From Thermoproteota archaeon (GTDB taxonomy: Archaea > Thermoproteota > Methanomethylicia > Methanomethylicales > Methanomethylicaceae), in assembly GCA_016882195.1 (NCBI GenBank), contig VGLU01000013.1, positions 1 to 35,443 on the forward strand: a DNA stretch of 35,443 nucleotides, written 5' to 3'. This document shows positions 30,891-35,443 of the stretch, one piece after another (the stretch's first letter is position 1; every line of letters starts with the position of its first letter). A program made the translations under genes and the position numbers. The notes below the pieces were generated by a model that saw only the letters and a program-made list of their open reading frames with translations, was not told the origin of the DNA and searched no databases.

Positions 30891-31052
30891 GTGGTGGCGC
30901 ACGGATCGACGTTTCGGATATGGCTTGAGAGGAGCAAAGGCAGAGCAAGGGCGACGGTGATAGACTCGCCCAAGCACCCCCGAGCATCAGCTTACGTCCT
31001 GCTGACCGAGAAGGGAGTCGAGGATGCAGAGGCAGAGCATGAAGAAGGGTGA
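30891..31052 (+). pseudogene. radA 3'-end copy C
   Basis: 54 codons read VVAHGSTFRIWLERSKGRAR, ATVIDSPKHPRASAYVLLTE and KGVEDAEAEHEEG, matching RadA from residue 298 to its stop, with seven differences I count in the first 46 residues. It starts sharply at GTGGTGGCGCACGG; the 16 bases before it are unlike radA and follow the stop codon of the nucleotidyltransferase gene. The frame is fully open but has no upstream recombinase part. The acidic end differs from the intact RadA end. Confidence 0.92.
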
Positions 31053-31179
31053 CACGGGAGGGACTGGGCGCGGTGCATAAAAACTCCCCTTTTTATTGAG
31101 GCTGTTTTCCTTTATGGGGGCAATGCTTAAATCGTTATTTAATTCAGATATGTATAAGAAATATGTGTTGTGCTTAAAT

Positions 31180-31398
31180 ATGGTAAACGTGACTGTGAGT
31201 GTGCCGGAGGACCTCAGGAAGAGGATGAGGCGCCTCAAGCACGTGAATTGGAGCGATGCGGCGAGGAGGGCGTTCGAGGAGGAGGTAGAGAGGGAGGAGA
31301 GGCTGGCGGCGGCAGAAACCATCAAGAAGCTCAGGGAGGCAAGCCCTCCGGACTGGAACAGTGCGAAGGAGATACGCAGATGGCGAGACGCGAGGTAG
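31180..31398 (+). CDS. VapB-type antitoxin (ribbon-helix-helix-like)
   Basis: This 72-residue protein has NVTVSVPEDLRKRMRRLKHV as the ribbon-helix start, then WSDAARRAFEEEVEREERLA and a C-terminal KLREASPPDWNSAKEIRRWR, a common toxin-binding tail of archaeal VapB. It overlaps the PIN gene by 19 bases. ATG 31180 is chosen; longer reading upstream has no support. Confidence 0.85.
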   Translation: MVNVTVSVPEDLRKRMRRLKHVNWSDAARRAFEEEVEREERLAAAETIKKLREASPPDWNSAKEIRRWRDAR

Positions 31399-31802
31399 CG
31401 GTGCCGGACTCCTCGGTGGCGGTGAAGTGGTTCAGCAGGGAGGATGGGTCGGAGGGGGCGCTGGAGCTGATGGAGGCGCATGCCGGGGGGAGGATCGAGC
31501 TTGCGGTCCTGGAGCTGCTCTTCTGCGAGGTCGCCAACGCCCTGAGGCACAACCCCGGGTTCGATGCGGAGAGGCTGGGGGATGCCATCGAGCAGCTGTT
31601 CAGGCTCCATATGAGGGTCGTGCCCGTGGACGGGGGGCTGATGAGGAGGGCTGGCGAGATCGCCTTCGACGCGAAGGTGACCGTGTACGACGCGCTGCCG
31701 GTGGCCCTTGCAGAGGCGGAGGAGGCGATGTGCATAACTGCCGACGAAGCGACCCAGTACGCATGGCTGAAGCCGAAGGGATACCCCATCGAGCTACTTT
31801 AA
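31380..31802 (+). CDS. VapC-type PIN-domain toxin
   Basis: This 140-residue PIN nuclease has all acidic residues: VAVPDSSVAVKWF (Asp), LELLFCEVANAL (Glu), VTVYDALPVALA (Asp) and CITADEATQ (Asp). ATG at 31380 is chosen; the frame is open further upstream but only inside the antitoxin gene. A third radA tail copy becomes recognisable about 30 bases after its stop codon. Confidence 0.9.
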   Translation: MARREVAVPDSSVAVKWFSREDGSEGALELMEAHAGGRIELAVLELLFCEVANALRHNPGFDAERLGDAIEQLFRLHMRVVPVDGGLMRRAGEIAFDAKVTVYDALPVALAEAEEAMCITADEATQYAWLKPKGYPIELL

Positions 31803-31833
31803 CAGCAACCCGAGACGGCGAACCGAGAGCGAA

Positions 31834-31914
31834 TCCAAGCATCCTAGGGCTTCTACATGCGTGGCGCTGGCGGAGAGGGGTGTGGAGGATGTGGAGCCGG
31901 AGAAAGAGGAGTGA
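31834..31914 (+). pseudogene. radA 3'-end copy D
   Basis: The frame KHPRASTC, VALAERGVEDVEPEKEE, stop 31912-31914, matches the end of RadA (KHPRGSAYVALTEKGVEDV) from about residue 325. At the base level GTGGCGCTG, GGAGAGGGG and GTGGAGGATGTGG are close to radA. Weaker likeness reaches back toward the PIN stop at 31802. It is the shortest clear copy. Confidence 0.85.
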
Positions 31915-31969
31915 AACGGAAGAAGAAAGGTTAAATATTAAAATGAATAAAATTAATACAGGTGATCTA

Positions 31970-32275
31970 ATGCCGATCACTCTCACAACCAGAGTGGACG
32001 ATGACCTAGCGAAGCTGATAGATGAGGTTGCGAAGAGAGAGGGAATGGACCGCTCCACTGTCATGAGGAGGTTCCTGTCCGAGGCGGCGCGCGAGTGGCT
32101 GATATCGAGGGCGCTCAAGGACTACGAGGAGGGGAGAATAACGCTCTGGCAGGCGGCAACAAGGTGCGGCATCTCGCTCTGGGAGATCATTACCGAAGCC
32201 GGGAAGAGGAGGACCAAGGTACCATACACGGTCGATGAACTCAGGCAGGATCTCAAGGCGCTGGGACAGGCCTGA
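31970..32275 (+). CDS. UPF0175 family antitoxin
   Basis: This 101-residue protein has an N-terminal ribbon-helix-helix-like part (TLTTRVDDDLAKLIDEVAKR, MDRSTVMRRFLSEAAREWLI) and the UPF0175 core (ALKDYEEGRITLWQAATRCG, ISLWEIITEAGKRR). These proteins pair with DUF3368 PIN-like toxins, as here. The ATG at 31970 is preceded by GGTGAT; an in-frame ATG at 31943 is possible. A TTAAATATTAAAA stretch upstream gives a TATA box. Confidence 0.88.
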   Translation: MPITLTTRVDDDLAKLIDEVAKREGMDRSTVMRRFLSEAAREWLISRALKDYEEGRITLWQAATRCGISLWEIITEAGKRRTKVPYTVDELRQDLKALGQA

Positions 32276-32301
32276 CGCGGTGAATTTTGGGGAGAGACCA
32301 G

Positions 32302-32835
32302 TTGACCGGCATCATCTCCAACGCGACACCGCTGATATACCTTGCCAAGGCAGGGATGCTCCGCCTCCTGAAGGAGGTATACGGGGAGGTTGCCATACCG
32401 GAAGAGGTCAAGATTGAGGTTGTGGACAGGGGGAAGCGTCTCGGTGAGAGGGATGCGCACATCGTTGAGAGGGCGATCTCGGAGGGATGGCTAAGGGTAC
32501 TGAACGCTGAGGCCGTCAAGCTCCCCATAGAGCTGGACCCCGGCGAGGTTGCGGTCCTGTCGCTCGCGAAGAGGACAGGCACGGTCGAGGTCCTGGTCGA
32601 CGATGCTCCTGCCAGGGCGGCTGCGGGGATGCTGGACCTTAAGCCGAGAGGCACGGTGTTCGTCCTCCTGCAGGCGCTCGAGATGCGAAAACTTGATCTG
32701 GACGGCTTCCTTGAGAGCCTAAACCGGCTGATAGGATGCGGCTTCAGGCTGAGAGAGGAGGTCTACGTGGAGGCGGTGAGGGAGGCAAGGAGGATAGCCG
32801 GCGACAATAGGAACGAACGTGTGCGAAAGAGCTGA
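32302..32835 (+). CDS. DUF3368 PIN-like toxin
   Basis: This protein of about 177 residues has IISNATPLIYLAKAGMLRLL at the start (Asn-Ala-x-Pro-Leu-Ile in place of the usual first Asp, as normal for DUF3368), YGEVAIPEEVKIEVV, LDPGEVAVLSLAK with the Glu, and VLVDDAPARAAAGM with Asp-Asp. It is the partner of the UPF0175 protein. TTG 32302 is chosen because GGGGAGA stands 6 bases before it; TTG 32287 is in frame. Confidence 0.88.
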   Translation: MTGIISNATPLIYLAKAGMLRLLKEVYGEVAIPEEVKIEVVDRGKRLGERDAHIVERAISEGWLRVLNAEAVKLPIELDPGEVAVLSLAKRTGTVEVLVDDAPARAAAGMLDLKPRGTVFVLLQALEMRKLDLDGFLESLNRLIGCGFRLREEVYVEAVREARRIAGDNRNERVRKS

Positions 32836-32931
32836 CTGCTGTACTTATTTTGTTATATATGTGCGTTAAAAAAGCATTTTTGAGAGCAGAGGCTTGGCAA
32901 AACGGAATGGTACCAATGACACCGGCGCAAT

Positions 32932-33378
32932 TCACCAGACGACTTCCAGATCGAATGCCCTTGCGACGTAGATGAGGTCCTTGTCGCCCGAGAGGATGGG
33001 CATCCGGAAGAGCTTCCCGAGGGCGATGGTTGTGGCGTCACAGGAGGAGAGGCGCCTGGGGCGGAGCGATGGATCCTTCGCCTCTTCGAGCATCGAATCC
33101 CCTTCCGCCTTCACCCGGGCTGCCTGCCCCGCGACCTCGTGGTTCAGACCGAGGCTCGCGAATGCCGTTTTGAGGTACTCGCCGACCTCGCCCTCCGCCG
33201 CGAAGCCCGGGAGCCTGCCCCTGCGCCAGTGGTAAAACACCTCGTAGGCGACGAGGTAGTGGATGACCCCCCTGACCCTGCCGGACTTTATGTCCATCAG
33301 CGCCGCAGCAGCCGCCGGCGTGAGGGAGTCGGTGGCCGCCGCCAGGACGGCGTAGGTGTCCACGAGCAGCCTCTTCAG
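32932..33378 (-). CDS. PIN-domain toxin paired with AbrB, probable CTG start
   Basis: This 148-residue PIN nuclease has LLVDTYAVLAAAT (Asp), VAYEVFYHWRRG (Glu), LSSCDATTIALGKL (Asp) and PILSGDKDLIYVA (Asp). No ATG opens the frame before the first Asp. A CTG at 33376-33378 overlaps the antitoxin stop as CTGA and would give a start of the form MKRLLVDTYAV; GTG 33363 is the other choice and would leave only one residue before the active-site Asp. Convergent with the UPF0175/DUF3368 pair. Confidence 0.88.
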   Translation of the reverse strand: MKRLLVDTYAVLAAATDSLTPAAAAALMDIKSGRVRGVIHYLVAYEVFYHWRRGRLPGFAAEGEVGEYLKTAFASLGLNHEVAGQAARVKAEGDSMLEEAKDPSLRPRRLSSCDATTIALGKLFRMPILSGDKDLIYVARAFDLEVVW

Positions 33379-33617
33379 GGAGCCTCGCCCCTGTCGAGCT
33401 CCACCTCTGCCTCGTCCGGGTCGTAGGACTTCCTCGCGCAGCCCATGAGCTTGCCCCAGAGATCCACCTTGCTGAGGACCGCCTTCTTGCCCCGGTCGTC
33501 GACGGAGACCCTTACCAGGTCGCCCTCCGAGATGGCGAGCCGCTCCCGGACCTTCTTGGGGAGAACTATGACGCCTTTTTTTCTGACTGTTATGCAGTCT
33601 GACTTTACCATAGTCAT
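33375..33617 (-). CDS. AbrB-type antitoxin
   Basis: The 80-residue protein has DCITVRKKGVIVLPKKVRER, then LAISEGDLVRVSVDD, the swapped-hairpin core, and an acidic tail (PDEAEVELDRGEAP) for toxin binding. The ATG at 33617 begins the family-like part; an open frame further upstream to 33767 has no likeness to anything and is not included. Overlaps the PIN gene by 4 bases. Confidence 0.88.
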   Translation of the reverse strand: MTMVKSDCITVRKKGVIVLPKKVRERLAISEGDLVRVSVDDRGKKAVLSKVDLWGKLMGCARKSYDPDEAEVELDRGEAP

Positions 33618-33732
33618 ACATTTAAGAAGACGGACTAATAAAGGCAACGCCAGATGGCGGGAAAGCTTCCTTATAAAGATCGATTGCTCTTTTATAGGAA
33701 TGCAATGAATTATTTTCAACGGTCGACCAGAA

Positions 33733-34881
33733 TTGCTCTTCAAGCAGATCAAACACAGCGGCGACAACTTCTCCTATGTTGTGGCAGATGATCCGCCGAG
33801 GGATGCTGCGTCAAGAATAGCATATAGCGAGTTGGAGTACGCATTGGAAGGTTCTGGAACCGCGGACATGGCGAAAGAGATTTTTAATGATCGCGTCTAC
33901 GGGGTGCTCAAAGCGCTGACGGATAGGGCCTATCCGACCTCTGAAACGGAGTACGACCGACGGTGGAGTCACTTTATCCTTCCATTGAAGAGGAGAGGAA
34001 GGCTCATCGCAATCCCGTTCGAGGTGATGGAGTACGAGGGGGCATTCTTCATATTCTTCAGAGCTATCGGTCTTCGACAGATGTGCGTCAAGAGGGGAAG
34101 CGAGAGGGTTAGCGACATCTATGAGAGGGTATTTCGGGAAGCAATGGAATTCATCGACGTGATCGAAGGGGCGGGCAGAGGGGAGGTCTTGAAACTGTAC
34201 CCGTACGATCTGAGGAGTGGAAGGATAAAGGGGAAGCACGTCATGGAGCGCACCATGCCGGCGGAGGAGGCGAGAAGGATCCTCGCGGATTACAGAGGCA
34301 GAGGCAGGAGGGCTACCCACGGGGTCTCGCTGAATGAGTACCTGAGGGTCGCCGGGATCTGCTACCGAGCCGCTTTCGGGGACAGGGCAGGTGGGTTGAC
34401 CGATGAGGGGATGTACGGGCGATGGGCAGACGGAAGGAACTGCGGGATGCTGGAGATAGAGGACAGGGAGAGCGAGGAGGCGTTCGCGAGGTGGCTGAGG
34501 GAAAAGAGCCACTGTGGAGGGCACCCGTTCGAGATCGTCTTCAGCTGGCATGGGCACGGCATAATTTTGTATCCGCCCTACGAACGGAAGCGCAGTTTCT
34601 CCATCGGTGTGGGCAATTACGTGCTGGCGGAGGTCTACTTGAGGATGGTCGACGGCCTCATCAGGAGCAGGATCCCCTTTGTGGCACGGGACCTGAAGGA
34701 TGTCCTGAATTACCTGAAAGGGGAGAGCTACTTCAAGGTCAACAGCTATGGCGATCTCTGCAACACCCTATTCTACTCTCATACCAAGGAGGAGAGGGAG
34801 CAGTACTTCAGACACATAGAATGGGACAGCGTCGGGATTGTGAGGTTCAAACCGCCAGCCCGGGATAAGCCAGAAGGTTGA
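33733..34881 (+). CDS. Unrecognised 382-residue protein in the radA-tail island
   Basis: I do not recognise this protein. It is soluble, with mixed alpha/beta pattern: a first domain (WSHFILPLKRRGRLIAIPFE, AFFIFFRAIGLRQMCVKRGS), a middle with many charged residues, and a His-rich strand HPFEIVFSWHGHGIILYPP that could hold a metal or active site. The start is uncertain: TTG 33733 gives the full frame, GTG 33781 is also possible, and the ATG at 33705 is out of frame. It stands alone between toxin-antitoxin genes, so a defence or effector role is possible but only by position. Confidence 0.65.
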   Translation: MLFKQIKHSGDNFSYVVADDPPRDAASRIAYSELEYALEGSGTADMAKEIFNDRVYGVLKALTDRAYPTSETEYDRRWSHFILPLKRRGRLIAIPFEVMEYEGAFFIFFRAIGLRQMCVKRGSERVSDIYERVFREAMEFIDVIEGAGRGEVLKLYPYDLRSGRIKGKHVMERTMPAEEARRILADYRGRGRRATHGVSLNEYLRVAGICYRAAFGDRAGGLTDEGMYGRWADGRNCGMLEIEDRESEEAFARWLREKSHCGGHPFEIVFSWHGHGIILYPPYERKRSFSIGVGNYVLAEVYLRMVDGLIRSRIPFVARDLKDVLNYLKGESYFKVNSYGDLCNTLFYSHTKEEREQYFRHIEWDSVGIVRFKPPARDKPEG

Positions 34882-34910
34882 TGGAGACGAGGGCCAACAG
34901 TCGTCGATAT

Positions 34911-34940
34911 GGCGGAGGTCGAGCCGGAGAGAAAGAGGGG
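34911..34940 (+). pseudogene. Possible radA 3'-end remnant E
   Basis: GGCGGAGGTCGAGCCGGAGA and the next bases read AEVEPERKRG, close to the ends of copies B (AEVERED) and D (VEPEKEE). It follows the 382-residue gene as the other copies follow their modules, but it is only about 30 bases and no stop is kept, so it may be chance. Confidence 0.35.
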
Positions 34941-35061
34941 GTTTCAGAGGATGGAGGATTACATCGTTTCTCAGAGATGTTATATGTTCAAGTCGGGTGT
35001 TCAGAATCGCAATGAGAAAGATTTTAATAGTTATGTAACAAAGGTATCTTTATGAAAGACT

Positions 35062-35443
35062 ATGGTTACACAAGAAATAAGACTCGGACCGAGGGAGCTG
35101 AGGCTACTCTTCGACCTTGAGAGGGGGGGCAGGTCCGCGTTCTCCTTCGCGGATGCTGAGGGGGTACTCGGCACCTCAAAGGCCTCGGTAAAGAACATCC
35201 TCATGCGCCTGAAGAGAAAGGGCAGGATAGAGGAGATAGAGAGGGGGAGATACCTGCTCATACCAGCAAGGGCCGGATACGAAGGGACATGGTCGGAGGC
35301 CCCGCTCCTCCTGGTCCCTCATCTCATCGACGCCTACTATGTGGGCTTCTGGACCGCCCTGAACTACTGGGGGATGACCGAGCAGGCGCCGAGGACGGTC
35401 TTCGTTGCCACCGTCAAGAGGAAGAGGGACGTCGAACACGGGA
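35062..35443 (+). CDS. AbiEi-like antitoxin/regulator, N-terminal part (cut by window edge)
   Basis: The frame from ATG 35062 runs open off the right edge. It has a winged helix (LRLLFDLERGGRSAFSFADA, TSKASVKNILMRLKRKGRIE, GRYLLIPARAG) and then PHLIDAYYVGFWTALNYWG and TVFVATVKRKR, the pattern of COG5340/AbiEi antitoxins. An AbiEii nucleotidyltransferase would be expected next, outside the window. Upstream TGTAAC and GTTACA (about 35034-35070) form an inverted repeat around the start that could be its operator. Confidence 0.82.
   Translation, partial: MVTQEIRLGPRELRLLFDLERGGRSAFSFADAEGVLGTSKASVKNILMRLKRKGRIEEIERGRYLLIPARAGYEGTWSEAPLLLVPHLIDAYYVGFWTALNYWGMTEQAPRTVFVATVKRKRDVEHG

Noticed and set aside
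31361-31969. Long N-terminal extension of the UPF0175 protein through the PIN gene
   Set aside because: The open frame exists only because the overlapping PIN gene is GC-rich; the family-like sequence begins at the ATG at 31970 with its own promoter and ribosome site.
1-35443. CRISPR arrays, rRNA and tRNA genes
   Set aside because: No regularly spaced direct repeats of CRISPR size were seen. No rRNA or tRNA was recognised by eye; a tRNA with an intron could be missed and would need a tRNAscan-SE run to exclude.

Overview
The window is chromosomal DNA of an archaeon. RadA recombinase, TATA-type promoters, a split lipoate ligase (LplA plus LplB) next to two radical SAM lipoyl-synthase candidates, MtrH, AbrB/PIN toxin-antitoxin pairs, dense ATGA overlaps and frequent TTG/GTG starts all point that way. 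The C1/corrinoid genes would suit a TACK-group lineage such as Bathyarchaeia or Korarchaeia, but I cannot fix the lineage from this sequence. No rRNA, tRNA or CRISPR array was recognised.

Left part (1-11.8 kb), mostly housekeeping. The N-terminus of a class III aminotransferase, a cupin, a thioredoxin, a SplB-like radical SAM protein, a phosphoserine phosphatase whose ACT domain has no ordinary start codon, and an ACT protein lie on the minus strand. Facing them is a methyl-transfer operon: corrinoid protein, MetE-like methyltransferase, MtrH and two stand-alone RAM domains, followed by a radical SAM enzyme. The likely logic is CH3-tetrahydropterin to corrinoid protein (MtrH), then corrinoid to a thiol, probably homocysteine (MetE-like). 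Next come an orphan AbrB protein, endonuclease IV, a zinc/HNH-like protein with a ProC-like partner, and a TnpB element whose zinc finger lacks one cysteine.

Middle part (11.8-26.5 kb). A TrmB-like regulator leads a lipoate operon (COG2516-type radical SAM, LplA, LplB, COG1856-type radical SAM). After a DUF6125-like gene, an SDR and two decaying gene remnants there are a PIN toxin with a beheaded AbrB antitoxin, a hemerythrin, VapBC, threonine synthase, a SIMPL protein, HicBA, a small antitoxin-like ORF and a membrane-bound HTH regulator. A tight four-gene operon follows: membrane protein, HerA/VirB4-like ATPase with a ruined Walker A, unknown small protein, and RadA.

Right part (26.5-35.4 kb), the most unusual region. 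Downstream of intact radA, toxin-antitoxin and AbiE-like modules alternate with partial copies of the radA 3' end. The copies keep their reading frame and share the radA stop end. They start progressively later in the gene (about residues 232, 298 and 325, then perhaps only the acidic tail) as distance from radA grows. The three clear copies each follow a two-gene module. This looks like repeated insertion of defence cassettes at the radA 3' end, each carrying or duplicating a radA tail. The region also holds an AbrB-PIN pair, a UPF0175/DUF3368 pair, an unrecognised 382-residue protein and the start of another AbiEi-like gene at the right edge.
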